Shown here one piece after another: positions 49,228 through 58,433 of a stretch of DNA of 64,000 nt. The stretch covers positions 3,338 through 67,337 of the forward strand of contig JAZQBG010000023.1 in assembly GCA_045545595.1 (NCBI GenBank). Reading direction: 5' to 3'. The notes beneath the pieces were generated by a model. The model did not search any database and was not told the origin of the DNA. It saw only the letters and a list, made by a program, of their open reading frames with translations. The translations under genes and the position numbers were made by a program. This stretch comes from SIG205 sp045545595. GTDB taxonomy: Bacteria > Bacillota_I > Bacilli_A > RF39 > UBA660. Positions within the stretch are counted from its first letter, which is position 1. Each line of letters starts with the position of its first letter.

Positions 49228-50182
49228 TATTCTCACCTCGATAATCCTTACATCTATTATCTAGCTCTTCAATAAGTTTGTCCACTTCTTCTTGTGTTTT
49301 AACTCTCGCGCCACTTGCTCTTTCGTGTCCTCCACCATTAAACATGGCAGCAATATCATTTATTACTGGACCTCTTGAACGCATTGTAATTCTTATAATA
49401 TCATTTTTCTTATCTTCAGTAATAAAAGCCCACGCTATAATCTCATTAATATAATTAAAATTATTTATCATATTACCAGGGCTAGCTGAATCAACGCCAA
49501 ATTCTTTGATTATTTCCTCATTTACTTTGATATAGCCAAACCCGTTTTGAGTAACTGTTAGATTTTGTGCGATATAACCTTGTAATTTTACTTCTGATAA
49601 TGGTCTTAAATATAATTTTTCAAATAAATCTACAAATTGTATTTTAGTATCCTTAATAAGTCTATGTACTAAATCAAACGTTTTAAAAGATGTATTAATA
49701 GTTGTAAATCTGTTAGTATCTGATACCATTCCCAAGAACAATAATTCACCTTGACGTTTATCTAGTTTTAACTTTGTATTATAAGTTAAATCCAATATAA
49801 TTTCGCAAGCTGACGATGCAGTTTCATCGATGTACTCCATATTACAAAAGCTTTCTGTATATGGATGATGATCAATTTTGATACTATCTCTAAATAGTTC
49901 GAAATATTCTATGTCTACTCTTTTTCTATCAGGAGTATCTAATATTATCAATAGTGATTTACGTGCTATTTCTTCAGTAATTTTGTCTAAATTACCCATA
50001 TATTTAAATTTAGCAGCATGTATTCCTACCGCATAAACTTGTTTTTTTGGAAAAGTATTTTGTATTATTTCTTTTAAAGCAAGTTCACTTGCTAGAGCAT
50101 CAGGATCAACCCTTAAATGTCTAGCAATAACTATACTATCATACTTCTTTATTTTTTTATAAATTTGTTTGAATTGTCTCAT
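49214..50182 (-). CDS. nrnA: DHH/DHHA1 phosphoesterase, NrnA-like
   Basis: NrnA degrades nanoRNA and may dephosphorylate pAp or cleave c-di-AMP products. ATG 50182 (M-R-Q-F-K-Q-I-Y) gives about 322 residues. DHH motifs are R-V-D-P-D-A-L, L-D-T-P-D, I-D-H-H-P, and a Asp in G-M-V-S-D-T-N-R; the DHHA1 part ends G-G-G-H-E-R-A-S-G-A. The first motif has V where many members have a P or G. RBS is weak (GAGTGAG). Confidence 0.9.
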   Translation of the reverse strand: MRQFKQIYKKIKKYDSIVIARHLRVDPDALASELALKEIIQNTFPKKQVYAVGIHAAKFKYMGNLDKITEEIARKSLLIILDTPDRKRVDIEYFELFRDSIKIDHHPYTESFCNMEYIDETASSACEIILDLTYNTKLKLDKRQGELLFLGMVSDTNRFTTINTSFKTFDLVHRLIKDTKIQFVDLFEKLYLRPLSEVKLQGYIAQNLTVTQNGFGYIKVNEEIIKEFGVDSASPGNMINNFNYINEIIAWAFITEDKKNDIIRITMRSRGPVINDIAAMFNGGGHERASGARVKTQEEVDKLIEELDNRCKDYRGENNEDI

Positions 50183-50202
50183 AAACTCACTCACTAACTA
50201 TT

Positions 50203-51384
50203 TTATTCACTTATTAGTCTGTATGTATCTTCTGCTATCATTAATTCTTCATTAGTTGGTACTACATAACAATCAATTTTAGAATCATCTTCAGTAATTA
50301 AAGTTAATTCTCCTCTAACATTATTTCTTTCATCTGATGCATTAACACCAATTACTTTTAATTCATCCATAATTGATTTTCTTACATCAATACCATTTTC
50401 ACCAATTCCTCCTGTAAAGCAAATGATATCTGCTCCTCCAAGGAATGTATTATACATAGAAACATATCCAACGATTTTACGAACTAACATATTTTGAGCT
50501 AAAATACATTTTTCATTTCCTTCTTTGATTCCATCTTCGATGTCTCTATTATCGCTGCTTAATTCACTAATTCCTAATAGTCCACTATTCTTATTTAAAT
50601 CAGACATAACTTCATCTAGAGTTTTTCCAGATTTATTCATTACATATGGGATTAATGTTGCATCTATATCTCCGCAACGAGTTCCCATAAGTAGACCAGC
50701 ATTTGGAGTAAATCCCATAGAAGTATCTATACATTTTCCATTTTTAACTGCTGAAATTGATGAACCATTTCCTAAATGACAACAAATTATTTTTAAATCA
50801 TCTCTATTTAAATATTCAGCAATTGTTTTTGTAACATAATTATGGCTTGTTCCATGGAATCCGTATTTTCTAACACCATATTTAGTATACCATTCATAAG
50901 GTACTCCATATAGATATGCTTCTTCTTCCATTGTTTGATGGAAAGCAGTGTCAAATACACCAACCATTGGGACATTTGGTAAAACTGCTTTAAAACTCTT
51001 AACTCCAACTAGGTTTGCTGGATTATGTAAAGGCGCTAAATCTGATAATTCGTCAACTGTTTTGATAACATCTTCATCTATTACTACAGATTTATTGTAT
51101 ACGTCTCCACCATGCACTAATCTGTGTCCAACTGCATCAATTTCATCTAATGAACTAATAACTCCTAAATTAATTAATTCATCTAATAAAACTTTAACAG
51201 CATCTTCATGATTATTTAATTCTACATCTTTTCTAATTTTTTCTCCATTAAGTTTGAAGTTCACGAAACTTCCTTCCATACCTATTCTTTCAAAATATCC
51301 AGAAATAAGTAATTCTTTGTTCTCCATATTAAATAAACTAAATTTTAAAGAAGAACTTCCTGCATTAATTGATATAATTTTCAT
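50203..51384 (-). CDS. ackA: Acetate kinase
   Basis: AckA makes ATP from acetyl phosphate in fermentation. The 393 residues start I-S-I-N-A-G-S-S-S-L-K-F and contain G-H-R-L-V-H-G, F-D-T-A-F-H-Q-T, G-F-H-G-T-S-H, H-L-G-N-G-S-S and F-T-G-G-I-G-E-N. RBS GAAGGA. No phosphotransacetylase is nearby. Confidence 0.96.
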   Translation of the reverse strand: MKIISINAGSSSLKFSLFNMENKELLISGYFERIGMEGSFVNFKLNGEKIRKDVELNNHEDAVKVLLDELINLGVISSLDEIDAVGHRLVHGGDVYNKSVVIDEDVIKTVDELSDLAPLHNPANLVGVKSFKAVLPNVPMVGVFDTAFHQTMEEEAYLYGVPYEWYTKYGVRKYGFHGTSHNYVTKTIAEYLNRDDLKIICCHLGNGSSISAVKNGKCIDTSMGFTPNAGLLMGTRCGDIDATLIPYVMNKSGKTLDEVMSDLNKNSGLLGISELSSDNRDIEDGIKEGNEKCILAQNMLVRKIVGYVSMYNTFLGGADIICFTGGIGENGIDVRKSIMDELKVIGVNASDERNNVRGELTLITEDDSKIDCYVVPTNEELMIAEDTYRLISE

Positions 51385-51461
51385 TGTATTTCCTTCTTTC
51401 TAACACAAATATTATACTATATATTGGTAATTTTTTCTATCATGTTTATAAAAAAATGAAA

Positions 51462-51490
51462 AACACCTAAAATTTTAAGTGTTTTGTTTA
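51462..51490 (-). terminator. Terminator of the Rpn gene
   Basis: AAAACAC pairs with GTGTTTT around an AT-rich inner stem at 51462-51485, overlapping the stop codon of the Rpn gene. Confidence 0.65.
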
Positions 51491-52392
51491 CTATTTTTGA
51501 TGTCAATTATCTCATTTTCAGTTAATCCAGTAACTTTTTGGACAACCGAAACATTGATGTTTTCATTTAACATATTAATAACCACTTGTTTTTGTGTTTG
51601 TTCAATTCCTTTTTGGAGTCCTTTTTCCATACCTCGTGCCATTCCTCTTTTTTCTGCATCAATCTCCGCACTTTTTATCATGGTGTTCCTTATTTTTCTT
51701 TCCATTAACTCTTTATCATACATTCCTATTAATTCTTCATCTTCTGATAATTCTGTTAGCTTTTTTCCTGCCTTTTCCATCATATCATCACCTTTGACTA
51801 TTTCCTCAATTTCTTTTTTAGTATTTAATGCTAGTAATAATAGTTTCTTTTCTTCTTTACTTAATTTATCGCTTTCATTATAATACATTTTTAAAATTAA
51901 GTCTAGGTTAACATGGTACTTTTCATAGTTTTTTGTCTCAACTAAATGTCTTTCCTCATCCATTATCATAAACTTTATTATTGTTCTTTCATCAAATCTA
52001 CTAAAATAGTCAAAATTTATTTGTATTATCTTCTTTTCTTCTATCCAATTTTCTCCTGATAATAGTTGTTCTGCTGCTAGTTTGTGTTGATAGGCATTGT
52101 TTTTTGAGAATAATCCTTCATAGTATTCTTTATTACATTCTAAGTTTATTCTATTATTTGATACATCTACTATTAAATCCGATACTTTTGATTTTTCTCT
52201 TACATGACTTTTCATATGTTCACTATTTTTTATTTCCATATTATCTATGATTTCTTCTTTTGGTATTTTTGTTACTATATGTATTATATCAGCAAGATAT
52301 TCCTTGCATTCATCTGCAGTCAATAATGCTTTAAATACTTTATCATAACTTGCAGGTATTATTTTTCCTTCTTCTAATTTAATTTTTGTCAT
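51475..52392 (-). CDS. Rpn-family PD-(D/E)XK nuclease / putative transposase
   Basis: The 305 residues match the Rpn/PDDEXK transposase group: S-Y-D-K-V-F-K-A-L-L at the start, V-S-D-L-I-V-D-V (candidate Asp), then I-N-L-E-C-N-K-E (E-C-N in place of the usual E-x-Q/K), later a Glu/Lys-rich coiled part M-A-R-G-M-E-K-G-L-Q-K-G-I-E-Q and the terminal V-Q-K-V-T-G-L-T-E-N-E-I. Family members promote RecA-independent recombination. The C-terminal half is related to that of the chimeric ORF at 12709. Confidence 0.82.
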   Translation of the reverse strand: MTKIKLEEGKIIPASYDKVFKALLTADECKEYLADIIHIVTKIPKEEIIDNMEIKNSEHMKSHVREKSKVSDLIVDVSNNRINLECNKEYYEGLFSKNNAYQHKLAAEQLLSGENWIEEKKIIQINFDYFSRFDERTIIKFMIMDEERHLVETKNYEKYHVNLDLILKMYYNESDKLSKEEKKLLLLALNTKKEIEEIVKGDDMMEKAGKKLTELSEDEELIGMYDKELMERKIRNTMIKSAEIDAEKRGMARGMEKGLQKGIEQTQKQVVINMLNENINVSVVQKVTGLTENEIIDIKNSKQNT

Positions 52393-52482
52393 TTTATCAC
52401 CTCATCATGAATATAACACTATCTATTGTTCCATTCAAATGAGTGTTTTTACCTATCTTAAATCTTAATAATACAAATATTC

Positions 52483-52518
52483 AAAAAGATACAGAAACAT
52501 TTCCTATTTCTGTATCTT
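52483..52518 (-). terminator. Terminator of ddl copy 2
   Basis: AAGATACAGAAA (52486-52497) pairs perfectly with TTTCTGTATCTT (52507-52518); the minus strand then reads TTTGAATATTTG. Confidence 0.85.
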
Positions 52519-52550
52519 CATTTATTCTAATTATTTAATTCTATACTTTT

Positions 52551-53750
52551 TTATCTTTTTACACCTTTTGTACCATTACCTAATTTTGCGTTTTCTAAAA
52601 TGTTTGTATCAAAGGAGAAAGTCTTTTTAATTTTCTTTTTATAATTCTTAATTGCAAGAGTAATAATGTTGTCTAATAATTCTCTATAACTCATACCTTT
52701 TGGTTCCCATAAATAGAATGATAATGAACCTGGGATTGTATTTACTTCATTTATATATACTTTTTTCTTTTTCTTATCAATTAAGTAGTCAATTCTTACT
52801 ACACCACTAGTATTTAAAAGTCTTGCAGCTTCTTCAGACATACCAATTATTTCTTCTCTTAACTTTTTATCAATATTAGCAGGTATAACTCTATCAGTAG
52901 ATACCATACCTTTACTTCCAGTGCTTTGTACTTTTCCACCTTTTAGTTTACCTTTTCCATTACCCATATATTTGTCATTATAGCTTAGTATTGCATCTTT
53001 GCCCATTACTTGTTCAAGCTCACTAACTTGATAATAAGTATTATCCCCTAATACACTAGCATTAACTTCTACTAGATTTTCTATACATTCTTCTACAACA
53101 ACTTTACTATCATATTTAATAGCATCTTCAATTGCCTCAATCAATTCTTCTTTATTGTTAACTTTAGCTATACCTACACTACTACCTAATTTTGCAGGTT
53201 TAATAATCATTGGATATCCAATTTTTTCTAATCTTTTAACTAGTTTATCTTTATCATTAAAATAGTCACTTTCAAAGAACCAATCATATGGCGCAACAGA
53301 TAGTTTACCTGTTTCAAATATTTGTTTCATAAATACTTTATCTTGACCAACAGCCGCAGAATAATGATTACTTCCTACATAAGGTATACCTAATAAATCT
53401 AAGTAACCTTGTAAAGTTCCATCTTCTACATTTGTACCATGTACAACAGGTAATACTATATCAATTTCATTAACTGTTCTTCTAAGTCCTTTTTTATTTT
53501 GTAAAACAATTCTATTATTTTTAACATATAATACTACGTTTTTAGCATATCTTTTTAAATTATCCATATCTTGATATATTTCTATATCTTTTAAGAATGG
53601 AGCAGTATACATTTCTCTATCTTTAGTTATATATATTGGGATAGCTATATACTTTTCCTTATTTAAATTTTGCATAGCTTGAACAGCTGAAATAATACTT
53701 ACCTCATGTTCAACACTTTCACCACCAAAAATTACACCAACTTTTATCAT
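52551..53750 (-). CDS. D-alanine--D-alanine ligase family, copy 2
   Basis: The 399-residue ATP-grasp ligase has G-G-E-S-V-E-H-E-V-S, H-G-T-N-V-E-D-G, K-P-A-K-L-G-S-S-V-G, an omega-loop S-Y-N-D-K-Y and N-E-V-N-T-I-P-G-S. It is longer than copy 1, with a longer middle (N-G-K-G-K-L-K-G-G-K) and a basic C-terminal tail of about 40 residues. The Tyr and Lys of the omega-loop favour D-Ala-D-Ala. It follows the membrane-type MurF by 12 bases. Why two ligases coexist is unclear; a special growth stage or drug tolerance is possible. Confidence 0.85.
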   Translation of the reverse strand: MIKVGVIFGGESVEHEVSIISAVQAMQNLNKEKYIAIPIYITKDREMYTAPFLKDIEIYQDMDNLKRYAKNVVLYVKNNRIVLQNKKGLRRTVNEIDIVLPVVHGTNVEDGTLQGYLDLLGIPYVGSNHYSAAVGQDKVFMKQIFETGKLSVAPYDWFFESDYFNDKDKLVKRLEKIGYPMIIKPAKLGSSVGIAKVNNKEELIEAIEDAIKYDSKVVVEECIENLVEVNASVLGDNTYYQVSELEQVMGKDAILSYNDKYMGNGKGKLKGGKVQSTGSKGMVSTDRVIPANIDKKLREEIIGMSEEAARLLNTSGVVRIDYLIDKKKKKVYINEVNTIPGSLSFYLWEPKGMSYRELLDNIITLAIKNYKKKIKKTFSFDTNILENAKLGNGTKGVKR

Positions 53751-53762
53751 AAATTACATCTC

Positions 53763-55355
53763 CTATTCATTAAATAAATCTGGTAAATCATTTTCTATTA
53801 ATACATAAGTATTTTTAGTCTTAATTTTTTCTGCAATTTTAAATCCATCTTTAACATCATTTGTTATGTGTATTTTCTTTTCATTATACCCTTTTTCTTT
53901 TAATCCATCTTGTATAGGAATAGTTTGTTTTTCACCTACTAATATTACTTCATCACAAACATCTGCAATATATTCACCAAATTGTTTATTAAGTTCATAT
54001 TGTTTAGGTCCTAGTTCTATCATACCAGGTGTCATTATTATTTTTTTACCAGGCATTAAATTAAGTACATCTAAAGCCATTTTAGAACCAACAGGATTAG
54101 AGTTATATGCATCATCAATATAAGTGATATCACCAGCAGTTTTAAGTTCTAATCTATGTTCTGTATTCTTAACATTTAATACTGCGCGTCTTAATTGTTC
54201 ATTATCTATTCCAAAATAATTTCCTAAAGCAATACCTGCTAAAATATTATATATATTAGGTACTCCTAATAACTTAGTATTAAAACTCACTTTTTCTCCA
54301 TTAATTATACAATCAAAACTCATACCTTTGTTATTCATTTTGATATTTTTAGCAACAAAATCAGCTTGATCATTATTTATCGCAATCCATATTTTTTTAC
54401 ACTTACTTTTTATATTATATGTAACTTGTTTTTCATCGTCCATATTAAGTACTGCCACACCATCATTAGGTAATGACTCTATAAGCTCAAACTTAGTTTT
54501 TTGTATAGTTTCTTCACTACCAAAGCTTTCTAGATGTGCAGTACCGATAGTGGTTAAAATTCCATACTTAGGATGAACTAAGTCACATAATTCTTTGATT
54601 TCACCTTGTTTGTATGCACCCATTTCTGCAATAAAAATATCATCAAACTTATCTAATGTATTATTTATTGTCATAATAAGTCCATATGGTGTATTAAAAT
54701 TTTTAGGAGTTGGTAATGCATTATATTTAATATTTAAAATATCACTTAAAATATTTTTACTACTAGTCTTACCATAACTACCAGTTATTCCTATTACTTT
54801 TAGATTATTTAAATTTCTTAACTTATTCATTGCTTTATTTTTAAATGAAAAATAAACATATTTTTCTATTGGTATATTAATTATTGCAGCAATTAGCGAA
54901 ACAAAATAAATTAGATAAACTAACAGTATTAATCTTATATAATAATTATTTAATACATCATAACTAAAGTCCTTAAACATAAATACTATTGGTATAATTA
55001 ATATAACTCCAATTGTCACTAACAATCTTTTAACACGATTAGTATATACTAATGGTTTTTTACTCTTCTTTTTATCCTCTAAACTATCATTAAAATATTT
55101 TATTATTGATACAAGTAGTAATAACGTAAATAATATTGCATTTATTATAATATTTTTTGATATTAACAAAAACATTATAAACAATACTAAAACAATATCA
55201 ATAGATAAGAATACTTTTTTAAAATTATTGCATATCCATTTAACATATCTATTATCTTTATTATAATTGTTTTGTTGTAACATATGTAAGCTCTTTTTAA
55301 GCTTAATAAATACTAATATAAACCATAAAATTAATATTATTATAAAACCAAACAT
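53763..55355 (-). CDS. Membrane-anchored MurF-type ligase, copy 2
   Basis: The 530 residues begin with about five membrane helices (residues 1-175), followed by a Mur ligase core: I-T-G-S-Y-G-K-T-S-S-K, T-P-K-N-F-N-T-P-Y-G, E-M-G-A-Y-K-Q-G-E-I and Y-I-D-D-A-Y-N-S-N-P-V-G-S. The typical soluble MurF N-terminal domain is replaced by the membrane part, so the enzyme probably works at the membrane. It precedes ddl copy 2. Substrate could still be a muropeptide precursor; a different lipid-linked substrate is possible. Confidence 0.82.
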   Translation of the reverse strand: MFGFIIILILWFILVFIKLKKSLHMLQQNNYNKDNRYVKWICNNFKKVFLSIDIVLVLFIMFLLISKNIIINAILFTLLLLVSIIKYFNDSLEDKKKSKKPLVYTNRVKRLLVTIGVILIIPIVFMFKDFSYDVLNNYYIRLILLVYLIYFVSLIAAIINIPIEKYVYFSFKNKAMNKLRNLNNLKVIGITGSYGKTSSKNILSDILNIKYNALPTPKNFNTPYGLIMTINNTLDKFDDIFIAEMGAYKQGEIKELCDLVHPKYGILTTIGTAHLESFGSEETIQKTKFELIESLPNDGVAVLNMDDEKQVTYNIKSKCKKIWIAINNDQADFVAKNIKMNNKGMSFDCIINGEKVSFNTKLLGVPNIYNILAGIALGNYFGIDNEQLRRAVLNVKNTEHRLELKTAGDITYIDDAYNSNPVGSKMALDVLNLMPGKKIIMTPGMIELGPKQYELNKQFGEYIADVCDEVILVGEKQTIPIQDGLKEKGYNEKKIHITNDVKDGFKIAEKIKTKNTYVLIENDLPDLFNE

Positions 55356-55364
55356 AATAACCCC

Positions 55365-56093
55365 CTAAACAAAGTTTTTAATAATTGCGATAGTTCTATT
55401 TCTATCTTCTAAATATGCATAATGTGTGCATCCTGGATATATGATTAGTGCACTATCATCGATATATTTTTCGTATTGTTTCATTTCATCAAGCGGAACT
55501 GCTGTATCGAATTCTCCAGCAATTAATATTGTAGAAGCATTAATTTTTTTTACATATTCAGTTAAATCTTCATTTACCGTTTTAACTAGAGTATCTCTCA
55601 TTACAGGAGTAGCGTTTCTATAATCAACCGAACCAATATGGCTTTTTGCAAATTCTTCTAATGCACTAAGCCCTGGAACTTTTTTAAGTACCTTTAACAT
55701 TTTTGTTTTAATTGATTGCTTTTTAATTCTTTTAATGAACGGACTACTAAGTAAAACTAATTTTTCAGTTTGTTCTAAGGCGGAATATATTATTGATATT
55801 CTACCTCCAAATGAGTGTCCAATCATTGTTGGATTTTTTACTTTTAGTCTAACTAATAGTTCTTTTACACATTCATAGTAATCATATAGGTCAAATGATT
55901 CTTTAGGTTCCTCGCTTTTACCAAATCCAGGCAAATCAATTATTGTTATATGATATTTATCTTGTAATCCATCACCAATGGGTTTCATCATCCCAATATT
56001 TTGACCCCACCCATGTAGCAATACTATTTCTTTTCCTTTTTTATTTCCATATTGTATATAGTTAATATTACATTCTTTAATACGTTCTATCAT
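55365..56093 (-). CDS. Alpha/beta-hydrolase
   Basis: ATG 56093 behind GGTGAATG gives 242 residues. L-L-H-G-W-G-Q-N, D-L-P-G-F-G-K-S-E, the nucleophile elbow G-H-S-F-G-G, the acid in A-G-E-F-D-T-A-V-P and the His in C-T-H-Y-A-Y are all present, so it should be active. It starts the operon with murF-2 and ddl-2. Substrate unknown; an ester or amide linked to wall precursors would fit the context. Confidence 0.85.
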   Translation of the reverse strand: MIERIKECNINYIQYGNKKGKEIVLLHGWGQNIGMMKPIGDGLQDKYHITIIDLPGFGKSEEPKESFDLYDYYECVKELLVRLKVKNPTMIGHSFGGRISIIYSALEQTEKLVLLSSPFIKRIKKQSIKTKMLKVLKKVPGLSALEEFAKSHIGSVDYRNATPVMRDTLVKTVNEDLTEYVKKINASTILIAGEFDTAVPLDEMKQYEKYIDDSALIIYPGCTHYAYLEDRNRTIAIIKNFV

Positions 56094-56167
56094 TTCATTC
56101 ACCATCTTAATTATATCTTTTTTTATATATTTTTACAATTATTAATAGAAAATATATGAATAATTGT

Positions 56168-56205
56168 GTAAAAAAGACAGAATTAGTAATTCTATCTTTT
56201 TAATT
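56168..56205. terminator. Orphan hairpin between two divergent genes
   Basis: AAAAAGACAGAAT and ATTCTATCTTTTT pair with an A-T rich loop and T tail. It lies upstream of genes on both sides and is not behind any recognised gene; it may end an unseen small transcript. Confidence 0.5.
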
Positions 56206-56301
56206 TTATTTACAATTAATATTATTGAAATATGAATTCACTACACATCCAAATTGTTGTCTAAAATTTATATGTAAAACTTATTAAAATATATTGCGCA
56301 C

Positions 56302-56322
56302 AAAACATTTGTTTGATATAAT
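56302..56322 (+). promoter_or_regulatory. -10 with a weak LexA-like box before the ORF6N gene
   Basis: TATAAT at 56317-56322 directly follows AAAACATTTGTTTG (56302-56315), which has 11 of 14 matches to the LexA consensus. Suggestive only. Confidence 0.35.
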
Positions 56323-56347
56323 TTCATTAATAATTCAGGAGGGACTT

Positions 56348-57214
56348 ATGTTAGAAACGCAAGAAAAAGAAAATGTAAATATTGTTAATATGATTTATGA
56401 AGTAAGAGGGAAACAAGTGATGTTAGATAGTGATGTTGCTATGCTTTTTGGTTATGAGACAAAAGATTTAAATAGAAATGTTAAAAACAATTTAAATCGT
56501 TTTCCAGAAAATTATTGTTTCCAATTAACAGAAGAAGAATATAGTTCTTTAAGGTGCAAATTTTTCACCTTAAAGAATAGCAGAGGTCAACATAGAAAAT
56601 ATTTGCCTTATGTTTTTACAGAATATGGTATCACGATGCTTGCCGGAATATTAAAAAGCGATGTTGCAGTTACTGCAAGTTTAAAAATTGTCGATACTTT
56701 TATATCAATGAGAAGATATATTTCATCTAATCTTTTAGAACAGAATTATATTAGTAATCAAGTAATTAAGAACACAAAAGATATCAAATTACTTCAGGAA
56801 TCATTTAAACAGTTTGACAAGAAAAAGGAACTAAATGATATATTCTTTGAAGGTGAGATATATGATGCTTATTCACTGCTCATTGACATATTAAATAACG
56901 CTACTAAAAATATTATAATTATTGATAATTATATTGATAAAAAGTTTCTAGATGTTTGTTCTAAAATAAATAAAGACATTATAATTTATACATGTAAAAT
57001 TGATAAAACAGATATTGAAAAATATAATAAACAATATAATAATATAAAAGTAAGAATATCTAATGAATTTCATGATAGATTTATAATATTAGATAATAAA
57101 ATATTGTATCATTCTGGAGCAAGTTTTAAAGATCTAGGTAAGAAATGTTTTTGTATAAGTAAAATAGAAAACAATAAAATACTTAGTGAACTATTAAAAA
57201 TAGTAAATCCATAA
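56348..57214 (+). CDS. ORF6N-domain protein with phospholipase-D-like C-terminus
   Basis: ATG 56348 behind AGGAGGG gives 288 residues. The N-terminal ORF6N/KilA-type DNA-binding domain shows M-L-D-S-D-V-A-M-L-F-G-Y-E-T-K-D-L-N, R-F-P-E-N-Y-C-F-Q-L and V-F-T-E-Y-G-I-T-M-L-A. The C-terminal part has F-F-E-G-E-I-Y-D-A-Y and F-H-D-R-F-I-I-L-D-N-K-I-L-Y-H-S-G-A-S, a phospholipase-D-like variant with a single H-x-R-F motif. Such proteins are phage-related or tied to toxin-antitoxin loci. A broken homologue follows toxN at 22112-22970. Confidence 0.85.
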   Translation: MLETQEKENVNIVNMIYEVRGKQVMLDSDVAMLFGYETKDLNRNVKNNLNRFPENYCFQLTEEEYSSLRCKFFTLKNSRGQHRKYLPYVFTEYGITMLAGILKSDVAVTASLKIVDTFISMRRYISSNLLEQNYISNQVIKNTKDIKLLQESFKQFDKKKELNDIFFEGEIYDAYSLLIDILNNATKNIIIIDNYIDKKFLDVCSKINKDIIIYTCKIDKTDIEKYNKQYNNIKVRISNEFHDRFIILDNKILYHSGASFKDLGKKCFCISKIENNKILSELLKIVNP

Positions 57215-57216
57215 AT

Positions 57217-57248
57217 AAACACTCTATTTTGATAGAGTGTTTTATTTA
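57217..57248 (+). terminator. Terminator of the ORF6N gene
   Basis: AAACACTCTA (57217-57226), loop TTTTGA, TAGAGTGTTT (57233-57242), then TATTT. Confidence 0.88.
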
Positions 57249-57270
57249 TGTGAAGAATTAATAATCTCGT

Positions 57271-57960
57271 CTATAATTTTTCTAATATTCTATTTACAAA
57301 TTTTGCGACATTTTTACTGCTAATATTTAAAAACTCTTCATAAGTTATTACATTGTTATTATTTGGCACATCAGAAATACTTCTTATTATTACAAATGGT
57401 ATATGACTTAAATAACATACTTGAGCGATGCTTGCACCTTCCATTTCTACACATAAGGCATTAAATTTACTTCTTATCTTTTCACTCATCCATTTTTCAG
57501 TACAAAATATGTCACCAGATGCTATTGTACCAGTTTTTAAGTTAAATACGTTATCCTCATTACATGAATTAGCAATATTAACTAAATATTTATCACTTTC
57601 AACGTAAACACCCACATTAGGGACATATCCTTTTTCATGGTTAAATGCCGTAATATCAAAGTCATGTTGAACTAATTTTTCTCCAATTACTATATCACAT
57701 ACATTTAAATCTTCAGCGATACCACCAGCTACTCCAATATTAAAAATATAATCTACTTTCATATTATCAATTAATATTTGCGTACATCTTGCAGCATTTA
57801 CTTTACCAACACCAGATTCTACTAATATACAGTAATTATTATGTATAGTTCCCTCATAAAACTTTAAATCAAATATATTATATTCATTTTTCAGTTCTAA
57901 ATATTTTAATAATTCATCTAATTCCTCTTTCATCGCAAAAATTATACCAATTTTATTCAT
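57271..57960 (-). CDS. mtnN: MTA/SAH nucleosidase
   Basis: The enzyme splits S-adenosylhomocysteine and methylthioadenosine. The 229 residues contain A-M-K-E-E-L-D-E-L at the start, V-E-S-G-V-G-K-V-N-A-A, G-V-A-G-G-I-A, A-S-G-D-I-F, the catalytic region C-V-E-M-E-G-A-S-I-A-Q-V and R-S-I-S-D. RBS GGTGAAT. Confidence 0.94.
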   Translation of the reverse strand: MNKIGIIFAMKEELDELLKYLELKNEYNIFDLKFYEGTIHNNYCILVESGVGKVNAARCTQILIDNMKVDYIFNIGVAGGIAEDLNVCDIVIGEKLVQHDFDITAFNHEKGYVPNVGVYVESDKYLVNIANSCNEDNVFNLKTGTIASGDIFCTEKWMSEKIRSKFNALCVEMEGASIAQVCYLSHIPFVIIRSISDVPNNNNVITYEEFLNISSKNVAKFVNRILEKL

Positions 57961-58034
57961 AATTCACCACTCACTCATTAATTTCAACAACAATATTATA
58001 ACATTTAATATTTAAAAGGACTAGTATATTTATA

Positions 58035-58433
58035 CTAATCCTTAGTTTCTAAAATTCCATCTATTTTATTTATGATATCAAATTGTTCACCAGTAAAACT
58101 AAATACATTTGATTTTGAACTTACACTTAAACTTACTTTTGGCGGTTGTTCAACTACATCATATATTTTTATATTATATGTTTTACCCATACTAGCGCTT
58201 TCTGCATATCTTCTAATAAAATTTTCAGCAAATTTATCTTTGTTAATTGCGATAATACCTGTTTGACGGTAATACGCGATATCTACTGCATCTATCATAG
58301 CAGCTTCTGTAACTTCTTTTACTAAATAATAATTTTGGTCATTGGTATTAGTAACATCGTTAAATAGTAGAATAACTGCTAGAGTGAATACCCCAAGAAT
58401 AATTATCAAATATCCCCAAAATGACTCTTTCAC
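58035..58433 (-). CDS. Small membrane-anchored extracellular protein (DUF5411-like)
   Basis: The 132 residues start with one membrane helix (W-G-Y-L-I-I-I-L-G-V-F-T-L-A-V) and continue outside the cell with V-K-E-V-T-E-A-A-M-I-D-A-V-D, a strongly conserved-looking helix, then a small beta region. It resembles DUF5411 proteins of Bacilli, as far as I remember them. The GTG start overlaps the stop of the 955-residue surface gene by four bases (GTGA). It is the last gene of a three-gene surface operon. Confidence 0.65.
   Translation of the reverse strand: MKESFWGYLIIILGVFTLAVILLFNDVTNTNDQNYYLVKEVTEAAMIDAVDIAYYRQTGIIAINKDKFAENFIRRYAESASMGKTYNIKIYDVVEQPPKVSLSVSSKSNVFSFTGEQFDIINKIDGILETKD

Noticed and set aside
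52551..53750. VanA/VanC-type resistance ligase
   Set aside because: The omega-loop keeps the Tyr-Lys of D-Ala-D-Ala ligases, and no vanH, vanX or racemase is nearby.
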